Origin: Cyanoderma ruficeps
Lineage: Eukaryota > Chordata > Aves > Passeriformes > Timaliidae
Length of the DNA: 64,000 nt
Assembly (NCBI GenBank): GCA_008694505.1
Contig: VZDJ01000034.1
Coordinates: 2,247,557-2,311,556 of the forward strand
Direction of reading: 5' to 3'
The translations under genes were made by a program, and so were the position numbers. The notes beneath the pieces were generated by a model. The model ran no database searches, had not been told where the DNA came from, and worked only from the letters and a program-made list of their open reading frames with translations. This document shows positions 24,021 to 34,200 of this stretch, piece by piece. Numbering within the stretch: position 1 is the stretch's first letter; every line of letters begins with the position of its first letter.

Positions 24021-24264
24021 CCATAGAATCCAAAAATGGTTTGGGCTGGAGGGACCTTAAAGCTCATCCTATTCTCCCCCTGCCATGGGCAGGGACACCT
24101 TCCCCTATCCCAGGGTGCTCCAAGCCCTGTCCAACCTGGCATCAAACACCTCCAGGGATGGGGCAGCCACAGCTTTGGGCAACCTGTGCCAGGGCCTCAC
24201 CACCCTCATTGTAAAGCCTTCTTTAAATCTACTCTAAATGTGCCCTCCTTCAGTTTAAAACCCT
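24021..24264 (-). mobile_element. CR1 LINE 3'-end fragment
   Basis: The + strand shows CCATAGAATCC, GGTTTGGGCTGGAGGGACC, CCCTGCCATGGGCAGGGAC, CCAGGGATGGGGCAGCCAC, CTCACCACCCTCATTGTAA and TTCAGTTTAAAACCC. This is the reverse complement of about 240 bp of the CR1 3' end, and the predicted frames over it are repeat-derived. Confidence 0.93.
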
Positions 24265-25326
24265 GTAGGGGAATCACTGAGGGTGATGGGCTGCCATCAT
24301 CATGGTTCATTAATCCAGGCACATTCCTTAAAAATGACAGCAGGTACAATAAATGGGTTTGGGAACAGCTGAATTTTATATATTAATATTAATTGCACAT
24401 AGGCTAAAAATGATTCTTTCACCCCAGAAAACCTGAAGGTTCCTTATGCATTATAAATCTGGTCTGTTCAAAAAAAGCCACTGTTGTCACTGTCAGTGCT
24501 GCAGCAGCCTGACAGGCAGCCAGGCTCCTCTGGCAGTGCCACAGCCTGTTTGGCTTTCAGAAAACGCCACCCAGTTTCAAGTAAGTTTGAAGAGATCTGA
24601 TTGTGCTGAACTGTCATTCTGTCCCTGTGTGAGAACCTTGAGAAATATTCTTTAAATAGCTGCATGCCTCCCTTCTTCTGTCTGTGCTGTCACATGAAGC
24701 AGTGCTAATGACTCCTTTTTATAAGAACTGTGGCTTTTTTTGGGAGAAGGCTTCATCCAAAAACAGACAAGGAGGATTCACTTTCTCATCCTGAAGCTGC
24801 TGCCTGGAGGCTGTTCAGCTCTGTGTGTGTGTGTGTGTGGTGCTGGCAGAAGGATGCAGACAACACGACACTGCTGGTGGCTGGATCCCCTCCCAAAGCC
24901 CCACTCAGCAAAGCCAAGGGGCTGCTCCAGTCCTTGGTGCCAGTGCTGGCTGTAAATGCTCTCCCAAGGCTGTGGGACTGAGAACTGCTCAGGAGTGGAC
25001 ACACAGGACACGAGTCCATCCTGCCTGGGCTCAGCTGACACGCCGTGGGAGAGTGGCAGGAAAGGAGCTGCACATCCAGCACTGCTGAGTAACATTTCCC
25101 CGGGCTGTGAGCAGCGGAGCCTTTGAGCCTTTCCCTGGGCTCACAGCCAGCCAAGGTCACTGCTCAGGAGCTGCTGCAGTGCCGTGACACACCAGGGATG
25201 CTCCAGCCCTGTGGGCACTGACAGAAATAGTGCTGAGCCTCCTGGTGTGAGGGACATTTCCTGCGGTGCAGGGATGAGCTCACCTGGAAGGGAGAGCAGA
25301 GCATGTTCTGCCCTGCTGCTCATGGA
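24265..25326. other. Non-coding; GT run and a short hairpin
   Basis: No exon was recognised. There is a GT microsatellite at about 24823-24839. A perfect 10-bp inverted repeat (GGCTGTGAGC at 25103-25112 and GCTCACAGCC at 25139-25148) has a 26-nt spacer. Open frames over 24730-25160 have no identifiable product. Confidence 0.5.
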
Positions 25327-25608
25327 CAATTCAAATGGCCCAATTTTCGCTTTCCTCCATGTGATAGACAAGAAGGTCAAGTTGGATCTCTTGTTCGTGT
25401 CAGGGCAAAAATTGTTCCTGTGCCTTGAGTGAAATAAACATGTAAAGTAGTCCCTGGGTTTGTTTGTTTGTTTGTTTGTTTGTTTGTTCTCTGCCAAAGA
25501 TAATCTGAGCCTAAAATCATATAAATCATAGAACCCTAGACCAGTTTAGGGATGCTTTAAAGAGCATCGAGTCCAACCTCCTGCCATGAGCCGGGACATC
25601 TCCATCAC
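25327..25608 (-). repeat. Duplicated CR1 3' end plus flank, copy 1
   Basis: This is a composite of about 195 bp of non-CR1 sequence (from TCAAATGGCCCAATTTT, through a (GTTT)n run at about 25459-25488, to CCTAAAATCATATAAAT) followed by the first 85 or so bases of a minus-strand CR1 3' end (25522-25608). The same composite with the same internal junction recurs at 29147-29555. The shared non-CR1 flank shows that the pair arose by copying a locus rather than by two independent CR1 insertions. Confidence 0.8.
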
Positions 25609-27739
25609 TTATTCCCCGGTGAGGAAGAGGAGGGGCACTGGCAGGTGCTGGGGGTAGGGGACAATTTCAGCCTGGGCTACATTTGGTTCATTCCCGGCTT
25701 TGCAGCTGCCTTGGAAGAGGAAGGGGCAGTTATTAAAGACCAGCTCTGGACAGATAATCTCAGATATGAGATGCTGACGCAAATAGGACCACCCCCCCTT
25801 TTTGTACTGCTCTGCTAAATTCTGGGTCACCTTGACTTCAGCAGCACTTCGCAGGGTTGGTTTCCTGTTAATCTTTTTGTCCTTGTGTGCCAGTGTCAGT
25901 GGCTGTGCCAAGGGCTGGGTGAGGGGGTATTGACTCCACCTCATCTCCTTGCCCAAAGTCATCTTCTCTGGGCCTCTACACTGCTCCAGCTGAAGCTCTG
26001 GGGAATAGACTGTGTGGGGACAGGCATTGCATCAGAAAACCTGTCCTATAAAACATATTGCTCATTATTAAACTCACATCTTGCCATCTGCACAACGCAT
26101 TTACTCCCTTATATATTGAATTTTCCTACAGCTGGAGTGTTCAACTCACAGAACTGACAGACTGGCTAAACTCCTTTCTTGGGTTCCTCTATCATGTGCA
26201 GTGATTCAGCCTTATCTGGGGTGTATTGATTCAGGAATGCTTCTTCATTTGACCTTCAAAGGAAATCCTGTAGTGCTCTGTCCTAGTAGATTCTGTGTCT
26301 GAGTTCAGCTTCTCTTTATGCCCAGCACCAACACATTTCTGTCCTTTCAGAGTCGGTATTTCTTTTCTACAAGGATATTTATATATTAATTAAGCCATAG
26401 TAAGCCTTATTTTTGATAAATTGCCCAAAATGTTCTCTAAGTCCTTTTGGTTTTTTTTTTATTTCTGCACCACTTACGTAATTTTCTTCTGTCCCTTTCA
26501 AACTTTTTTTTTTTTTTTTGGAAAGACTAAAACTCAACCAAACAAAGTTGTCTTTCAGCCAAGAGCTGCAGGAGATGTAATCTGAGGGAAGGCAGAAATA
26601 TGTTTAATTGCTGCCTCTGATGCCAAACCTTAAGTGCTTTGCTTCAAAGTGAGTTCTACAAAACTCCATTTGCCTTGCATGACACAGGCATTAGAATTGC
26701 AGAAACCTTCAAGAGCTGATGTCAGTGGTGTGGTCTGAAGAGGAATAATCACATCCATCCATCCCCGTGCATCCAGCCAGCGATTCCACCAGCCCTCCTT
26801 GTGACAGTGTTGTGCCGGAAGAAAATGCAAAAATCCTCAGCTGCTATTTTTCCTCACAGTCTCTGCCTTGCACCAGCGAAATGCTGATTTCTGACCCAAG
26901 AAATGAGTGCTCACTTGCTACCATTCATGGCTGATGACATCTCATTAAGGATAATTTCTGAATGTTCTTTCCCGAGCCCTCCCCCACTCCCAAATCCTTT
27001 GCTACAAAGAGCATCGTTGTGAATAACCCCATTTCTGCCCAGGGTATTTCTAGAGCTGTGAAGAACCACAGCAATGAAACGTCTGTTCTCGTGATGTAAC
27101 GAGTTTAGCCGAGTTTCTTCTCTCCCTTTCATGCGTTTTCCTGTGGCACATTGTTGTCTGTTCAGGGGGATAATTGGATATGGAAGAGAAGCAGATCTCC
27201 ACTGAGCTGCTCTTTCCAAGGCTCTCCTGTCCCAGTGTGACCCGTTCCTGTGCTGCTGCCAGCATGGGCCGAGGGCTGGAGGTGCACAGAGCCTCTCCCT
27301 TTGCATTTTGGGGCCTCTGATCATCACTGGGGAGAAAATGAACTGCTGCAGCCTCATGGAATTACCTGGGGAGATCTCCCAGGAGTCATTCCAGGCCAAT
27401 GGCCAGTAGAGGTGCATTAGATGGACTTTTCCTGGCACTTGGTTTGATGGTAATTCAGCTGTGGTGTTTTAAAGCTGCATCTGGGTAAATCTGCTCATGA
27501 GCAAATCTGGCTCCAGTGCTGGAGCCCTTTGCAGAAAAAGCTCCCACTCAGTGAGGGGCAGGGGTTGATTTCCTCTCCTTTCACCTTCCTCCTGCACTTC
27601 CAGGGCAGCAAATGCACAAATTTCATTCACTCTGTGCAAACACAGCTCCTCTAGATTGAGCTCCAGCATCTTAACAAGGGACACATTATTCACGTTATTC
27701 CTAACACTCACATATTTCCTTTTCACCTAGAAAGAGAAG
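25609..27739. other. Non-coding, no recognised element
   Basis: No exon or repeat family was identified. Two poly-T tracts lie near 26451-26461 and 26505-26519. Minus-strand frames at 26911-27438 and 27469-27726 have no recognisable domains and look like chance. Confidence 0.5.
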
Positions 27740-28140
27740 CTTTGAGTCAGGTTATGTGTTCTGTTAGTAGCTGTTTTCTGTGCAGTTGTTTGTTCTGTGC
27801 ACTGTTCTGTTTTCAGTTGTTGCAGCTGATGGGGTTCACAATGGCACCAGCAGCACTGGGGGGTGTCACCCTGAATTTTCTGCCTTCTGTCTTCGTGCTG
27901 CAGATTCTCACGCAGCTTCATGTAAATAATGTGTATTTTTAGAATGTTTACATAGTTCTCCTCTGAGAGAAGAGATGATTGATGGTGATGTCCACCATCC
28001 AGGTAGCCAATCTCTTGACCTTTGTACAAATGTATATAAATGGAGTCAGATTTTTGAATAAAGAGTTAGTTCCCTTGAACTGCTGCTGGTGTGGCCTCAT
28101 CTTTCTGGGACATTCTAGCCTCAGCAATCACGGGGGGTAC
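27740..28140 (+). mobile_element. Possible solo LTR
   Basis: TATATAAA (28033-28040) is followed closely by AATAAA (28057-28062) and by a segment reading like U5 (TTGAACTGCTGCTGGTGTGG). The spacing resembles some retroviral LTRs. The ends and a target duplication could not be fixed, and a plain intergenic origin is possible. The boundaries given are rough. Confidence 0.3.
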
Positions 28141-29146
28141 TTTAGGGAACCTTGTACAGGCTAAGTAGATTCCAGGGTGTTGTGGTAAACACAGAAGCCC
28201 AGAGTAGGAAACGTGGCATTGGATCCTGTGTGGGACTCAGCACAGCAACTCAGGTGTCAGCTGTGAGGAAAATCCAGGTGAGCTGCAGTGAGGTGGAAAA
28301 TGTCATCTCTGCACCTCGAGGAGGGTCATTTCTTTGGAGCAAAATGTACTGAGCCAAACTGAGCATCCCTTGGAGTGTGTCCAGAGTGAAGGGCAGGCAC
28401 TGTGAGCTCCTCTGCTCTGGATCTACTCCCAGGGTCCTCAGGAGAGGAGGTGGTGGATGCTGGGCAGGGACACGACTCCCAGAGCAGCCTGAGAGAGTTT
28501 GTTTTCCTGCTTTCTGCTTGTTAGGGATGTGGCCTGGCTGCTGCAATGGCAGCAGCTGTGAGCAGTGGTGTGAAATGGAGTGTGGCCTCCTGTGCTGTGT
28601 AACCGCTGGGCTGGACATGGAGCCCCACAGGGAGTTGGACCTGCAGGAGCTCCTCCAGAAAACCCTCTGGAAATGGGAACAACCTTGAACAGCTCCCTGT
28701 TTGCTCCCTCTTATCCCCAGAGTGACCCTCCCTCCAGTGACAAAGCCCTTAGCACCTGCAGAGGACAGGTTTTCTAACATCATTGGGTTGTTTTGCTGGT
28801 TAAGAACCTCCAGTGTACTCTCCAAATACACAGTGGAATTCAGGAGGAGGAAAATACATCTGTGAATCCATCGGCAACACTAAAACCCCTGATGTCTTGG
28901 GAGCTGGGAAAGTTTTGCTAAGAAAATAGACAAAAAGGATTTGTAGGTAGCTTCTTGCATAATTTTTTCCCCTAAAATTATGCTTTAGTATTTCAGAGCT
29001 GGATGCAGCTCTGCAGTGGATTCTGCAGACAAGTTACCAAACAGCTCTGGGAGGATTTCCTGGGACATGGCCAGAGAGAGCAACAGGCACAGTTAGGGAG
29101 GAAGAAAACAGCCACAAGAATAAATACCTGAATGTTGAAGAGATAT
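28141..29146. other. Non-coding, no recognised element
   Basis: Open frames on both strands (28250-28831 minus and 28377-28688 plus) lack known domains and look compositional. No repeat was recognised. Confidence 0.5.
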
Positions 29147-29555
29147 GGATCAAATGGCCCAATTTTCACTTTCCTCCATGTGATAGACAAGAGGGTCAAG
29201 TTGAATCTCTTGTTTGTGTCAGGGCAGAAATTGTCCCTGTGCCTTGAGTGAAACAAACATGCAAAGTAGTCTCTGGTTTGTTTGTTTGTTTGTTTGGACT
29301 CTGTCAAAGATGATCTGAGCCTAAAATCATATAAATCATAGAACCCTAGACCAGTTTAGGGATGCTTTAAAGAGCATCGAGTCCAACCTCCTGCCATGGG
29401 CAGGGACATCTCCAACTTCATTAATTTGCTCAGAGCCCCATCCAGCCTGACCTCGAATGTTTACAGGGATGGGGCAGCCACAGCTTCTCTGGGCAACCAG
29501 AGCCAAGGCTTCTCCACCCTCACTGTAAAATATTTCTTCCTTAGGTTGAAGCAAT
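29147..29555 (-). repeat. Duplicated CR1 3' end plus flank, copy 2
   Basis: This is the direct-repeat partner of 25327-25608. The non-CR1 flank occupies 29147-29332 with a shorter (GTTT)n run at about 29277-29296. A minus-strand CR1 3' end follows at 29333-29555 and extends further (about 220 bp) than in copy 1, through GGGGCAGCCACAGCTTCTC and TATTTCTTCCTTAGG. The more complete CR1 suggests that this copy is closer to the source. Confidence 0.82.
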
Positions 29556-30170
29556 ATCTGAGGGAGTAAATACAATAAGCCGACCCAGCCGGGGTTTTTG
29601 GACAGCTCCCGGCTCGGTGCTCACCCCGCGCAGCGATGCTGCCCCGGGAGCTGGGCTGCTGCAGCACAGACCACGAGATGTGACTCCAATCCCCGCTGCT
29701 CGGAATTTTCCAGGTGTTCCTCGGCCTCTCTCTGCCTCCTTTGGCTGCAGGAAGGGGCTGAGATCACGGTCCTGTCTCTGCCGGGTTTGCTCGTACCTGC
29801 AGGTACCTCTCATTCTCTGCCCTGGGCTTTCTGCTGCTGCAATCTGACAGTCACTAATTTCCCCCTGGGTCACGGTGTGTTTTCCTCGCCATGCGGTAAC
29901 GTTCCTTCCCAGCAGACTTCCCAAAAAAAGCTCTGATGACTCACGGAGGCCAAATTCATTCAGAGCTCCCGGAGTCAGCATCCTTTGCATTGGCAGAGGG
30001 AGTCTTTCAAATAAAGATGAATCAGCGCTGTCAGACTTTGCTGGGAGTTAACTCTTGGCCCTTTTTTCCCTGGAAACAGCCCCGGCTGGTGCTCACACTG
30101 AGGGAATTCCAGCCAGGCGTCCCTGCGGGATGCAGAGCCATGGGCACCGTGGGCAGGTTTGGGAGCCGGT
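29556..30170. other. GC-rising shoulder of the CpG island
   Basis: GC content and CpG frequency rise after the CR1. A perfect AP-1 site (TGACTCA, 29937-29943) is present. Open frames on both strands over 29541-29990 are probably compositional. No exon is called. Confidence 0.45.
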
Positions 30171-30760
30171 GCTCGCGTCTTTCCCCCGTTCCCTGGAGCA
30201 TCCCGGCGGGCGGGAGGGGGTTAAGGGGGGCGGGAAGGGGTTAAGGCGGGCAGGAAGGGGTTAAGGCGGGCGGTTCGCTGCTCCCTGCCTGGGTCAGCAC
30301 TGCCGAGCCCCTCCTGAAGCGCCCCGGGAGCAGCCGCTGCATCCGGGCAGAGGGAGGGAGGGAGGAGGGCCGGGCAGGCACTGCAGCAGGGCAGAGGATG
30401 TTACTTAACGTGGCTCCAGTCTCCTCCCCCTCGCCGGTGTGGCTGGGGGAAGGGGGGAGCGGGCTCTAGGGCAGGGACCAGCGGCGGGGGGTGATGCCGA
30501 AGCCCCCGGAGCCCGGCCCGCCCGCCGCAGCCCCAGCGCGGCCGGTCCCACCCGCGGCTGCATCCGCTGGAAACCTCCTGTGACCTCCCGAGGCTCCGAG
30601 CCCTGGGCAGAGGCGGAGAGGGATCTTCCCGGTGCTCCGGCATCCCCAGCCCTGGCAGCTGGAAGGACGGAGGAGGCTCCGCATCCCGGCGTGGGAAAAC
30701 TCCCCTGTTCCCGGAGGAGATGTGTCCGAGCTCACGGACAAGGTAGCCGCTGCGTTTGGA
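30171..30760. promoter_or_regulatory. CpG-island promoter candidate
   Basis: This is the most GC- and CpG-dense stretch of the window, with runs such as GGCGGGCGGG, CGCCCCGGGAGC and GCCCGGCCCGCCCGCC, against an AT-rich background on both sides. Repeated GGCGGG boxes could bind Sp/KLF factors. No TATA box was identified. A candidate first exon with a strong donor follows at 31135-31225, so + strand transcription is the likelier reading. Long frames through the island on both strands are expected from GC composition and are not called as genes. Confidence 0.7.
30205..30272 (+). repeat. G-rich 20-bp tandem repeat
   Basis: About three and a half copies of a unit near GCGGGCGGGAAGGGGTTAAG lie head to tail with few differences. 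Each unit has several G-runs, so the + strand could form G-quadruplexes, and each contains GC-box-like GGGCGGG. It lies at the upstream edge of the CpG island. Confidence 0.85.
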
Positions 30761-30803
30761 CATCTCGGGAGAAGAAAAGAGCCCTCATGACTTTGCTCTG
30801 ACC

Positions 30804-30860
30804 ATGGCAGACACCTCAGAAGGGGCCAATCCTCAGTGCCTGGTGCTAATTCGTGCCTGA
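30804..30860 (+). other. Upstream open reading frame, 18 codons
   Basis: ACCATGG is a strong Kozak context. The frame reads MADTSEGANPQCLVLIRA and stops at TGA. If transcription starts in the CpG island and is unspliced to 31225, this would be a uORF ahead of the ATG at 31135 and could lower its translation. No independent evidence of translation is visible. Confidence 0.35.
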
Positions 30861-31134
30861 AGCCACTAGACCTGCCCAGGACGCCCGAGAACCTCCCGGG
30901 AGAGGCGCAAGACGTTTGGTTTTCTCAATGAAAACACTGATGAAATTCAACTGAAAACGTGCGCGTTGATCCTCTCCCTTGAAAAGAGGGAAAGGAGCAG
31001 CCTGGCATCTCGGGAAGAGGCACCACCATTCCTCCCTGGGTGTCTCCTGCTGCCCCTGAGGATCTGTAGGGGCCGGGAGGTGTCGGGGCTCTGGGCTCTG
31101 CCCCATGACCAACACTCAGGACTGCAGGAGAGCC

Positions 31135-31225
31135 ATGGACTCCCCTCCGGTGACCTCCAGCCCTTCTGCAGGGCCCGTCACCTTCTCCCAGGTCTTTGGG
31201 CAGCAGTGCCAGCTCATGGAAGCAG
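31135..31225 (+). CDS. Candidate first coding exon downstream of CpG island
   Basis: An ATG in an optimal context (GAGCCATGGAC) opens 30 codons reading MDSPPVTSSPSAGPVTFSQV and then FGQQCQLMEA, plus one base, up to a strong donor (GCAG|GTAAGAG, GT at 31226-31227). An in-frame upstream ATG at 31105 has a weak context, so 31135 is preferred. The Ser/Pro-rich start shows no known domain. In vertebrates KAZN (kazrin, a cytoskeletal and junction-associated coiled-coil protein) follows PRDM2 on the same strand, and KAZN uses alternative first exons. Phase 1 (ending in G) would let a following TN make Val, as at the VLLREE segment shared by kazrin isoforms. The gene assignment is inference from gene order and phase, and I do not recognise this peptide itself. 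A 5'UTR-only or spurious exon is possible. Confidence 0.45.
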
Positions 31226-34200
31226 GTAAGAGAGGAACATGCACAGCACCACCTTGTCATGCTACATCCCATGTCCTGGTTGGCAATGTCCTTGCTGTCC
31301 CTTCCCTGTGCTGTTTCCCAACTTCTTCCCTAAAGTCTGTGTTTTTCAAAGGGAGAATTGAGCTGGCCCCTTTTGTATTTGCATACCTGCCTTGACTACC
31401 CCTGAAAGCACTGAAAAGCTTTGTGCCCCATTATTGACAGTAATTGTTTTGGGTTAACATGGGCTGGAACCGGCTGCTCTTTCCCTGATGGTGGAAGTTA
31501 CTGTTTGGGTGTGAACAAAACGTGTGTGGTGATTTTTGCATTTCAAAACAATCACATTCAAAGTGGAGGCTGGTTTGCTGATTTGGAGGACAATTGCTGC
31601 AGCATGTGGTTCTCTGCTTTGGTATTCAGCTCCGTGAAGGACAAAGTGGTTTTTTTTCCCCCATGGCTTTCCCTGGCTGTTTGTGTTATTGTAGCACCTG
31701 GAAGCTCTGCTCCTTTTCCCAGGTGTTTTCATACATTTCTAACTCCCTACAGATGGGCCTGGTTATTTCTTATCTGTGTCTATTGGCTGTTAAGTGGGTG
31801 GTGTGTAGCATGACTAATCCCAAATGTTCCACGTTTGCCTCTTGCTCCTCACAGGTGCTCTGAGGCACCAGCCCATGAAGTGCCCCAGAGCTGGGCACTC
31901 CCATCCTCCTTCACACCTGGGTCCCCAATTTCATGAGATTGGATAAGGGGTTGTACAAGATTTACTCCTATTTTCCTATCCCTGCTGACAGGGAGCTCTG
32001 AGGAAGGATGTGTTTGTTTACTTAGAGCCAGGGAGAAACCTGGGTTTCTGCAGTGATGCCATAACAACACTTGCTCTGAATTTTTAAGGCTTGTTTTTCT
32101 CAGATCTCCTGGTACTTTCTTATTACTGTTTGTGCTGATGCAGGTATTGTGGCAAATTTATCCTGCAAAGTGTCCCATCCTTTCCCCTTCTCTTTTCTCT
32201 CTCTTCTCGTAACCAGTTCTGTAACTAATGATGTTTGGGTTGTGTGTTTCTACTTACGTGGTGCCTTGAAAAATATTATATATATTAGAGTTTCCTGCAG
32301 GTCTCTGTGGGATTTCTGCTCTGCCTCTTGAACTTTCACAGGTAAAGTTGGGAGGATGACTCATTAGGAGACTAATTAGCTGAACTGCTACTCTGTTAAT
32401 CAAGCTTGAGATCATGCTGTTGTTGCCTCCAAGAAAATGTCAGGCAGATCTTCAAGATGGTTTGGTATCAAACTTTCCTATGACATATCCTGGGATCAGT
32501 CCAAAGGCTGTGGATCCATTGTGTCAGGTCTTACCCAAAGAGATGTAGGAGAAGCTCTGGTTCTGGGTGAGCAGTTTGTTTCCCAAATTAGCAAGACCAA
32601 TGAGGTGGGAAAACACAGGTGGTAGTTTTAATTTGGTTTGTTTTCCTTTCCCTTTCTTAAAGGGAAATGCCCCAGAGGAAGCCTGGGACTTCTGGGTTTT
32701 AAAATCCCACCTTAATCAGTCAACCTGAGGATTTTCTTTGCTCTGGTGGATCATCTTGGTAAGATTTTCTAGATGTTTTCTCAGGTACAAGGTGAGAGGA
32801 TGGTTGCCATGGGTGTCAGTGACACCCAAAGGGGTTTAGTAGATCATGTGTGTTCCTGTGAGTTTTCTGTCCTTATGGCAATGACAATACACTCTCAGCA
32901 CTCCTGAAAGCACAACTTCAGCTGAAGTGTCTGTGTTCAGTGTGGGCAGGAAGGATGCCCTAAGGCGGTGGGAGTGGTTACAGCTTTGGGACACCAAGCT
33001 CTGGTTCCTCGTTTGTGTCCTGTGTCACTGAGCTGACATTTGGGGTAGGGCCACAAAAGGTCTCAATGCCAAGCAGGGCTGTGCAAATGCCTTTACAAAC
33101 CATGAAACCAGACCTTGCCCCTGTGACTCCTCTCAACAACAATCTCTGAGGAGCTGAGAGGAGCCAAGCTCTGACCCAAGGAGTCCAAATGTCACAAGGA
33201 AGATTTGTGGATACCCGGTACCACAGCACTGTCATTGGTGACATTTGGGCTCCCTAATAACTCTGGGACGTGCTTGAATGATAAAGGTGCTGGCCCTAAT
33301 GAAATGTCAGATCCTGTGCCTGGGGAATTGCCAAGCTCGAGATAGATCACAGGCTTGACAACACTTTTTGATGTACCACCTGCAATGATCTTGTGGTTTT
33401 TACAGCTTCTGCTGTGGTGTAAGGACACTTCTCCAAAGCACATGTGAGAAGAGTTGGGCTCTGCCTGCAAAATGTGCTTCAGGTTGTGTGCAGCATGGTC
33501 TGCTCTTGACAGAGAAACCAGAGAGGGTGTGATGCTCCCCTGCAAAAACATCCCCTTCTCCCAGTGCTGCTCTTCAGTACCTTGCCCTGAAAACCAAATA
33601 CTGAATGTTTGGAAGTCAACTTTCCCCTTGCCAGCTGCACCTTGTCCCCGTCGATACAAGACTTGAAAAGTTGGGGGTTTTGTGCAGCTGTTTCTGCACA
33701 ATTGGCTGCTCCACAGTTTGTGGAAGTTTCCACAATAACAGCCTCAGTCTGTGAGTGTGCTGGCACACAGGAGCCCAGCTCCAGAGCTGCCTGGCCCTTT
33801 GCACAGGTCCTTGCTCTGGATTTAACCTCTGGAGCAGCATTTGCTAGCAGAACACACGGGATGCTCCTTGGAAAGTTATTTTTCTACCTTCCCATTTTAT
33901 TCTGTCCCCCCTTTCCTCACCAATGTCCTGCAGCTCCATAACTTTATTTGCTGGGATGTGTTCCTGGTGAACACCTGGGTGTTTATTTGCCCTGAGTGCA
34001 GGGAACAGTGGGCATGGGAAGGCTGCAGCTGGCTGAGCTCCCTGCCGTGAGAGTTCTCTGACAAAACTCCTGTTTCCCAAGGCAGCAAACCCTGACTGTT
34101 TCAGGCATTAAATTTTGCTGATGACTGAAAGATCTGTCAGTGTCACCTGGGGACACGGTCACCTTGAGAGAGAGGGTAATTCCCAAGGGAGGGCTGTAAT

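Noticed and set aside
24823..24839. GT run as a regulatory element
   Set aside because: It is an ordinary short microsatellite with nothing around it to suggest function.
28250..28831. 193-residue minus-strand open frame with an opposing + frame
   Set aside because: No recognisable motif; simultaneous long frames on both strands suggest composition.
30401..30801. Long Arg/Pro/Gly-rich frames on both strands of the CpG island
   Set aside because: GC-rich DNA has few stop codons. The frames occur on both strands, lack strong start context and resemble no known protein.
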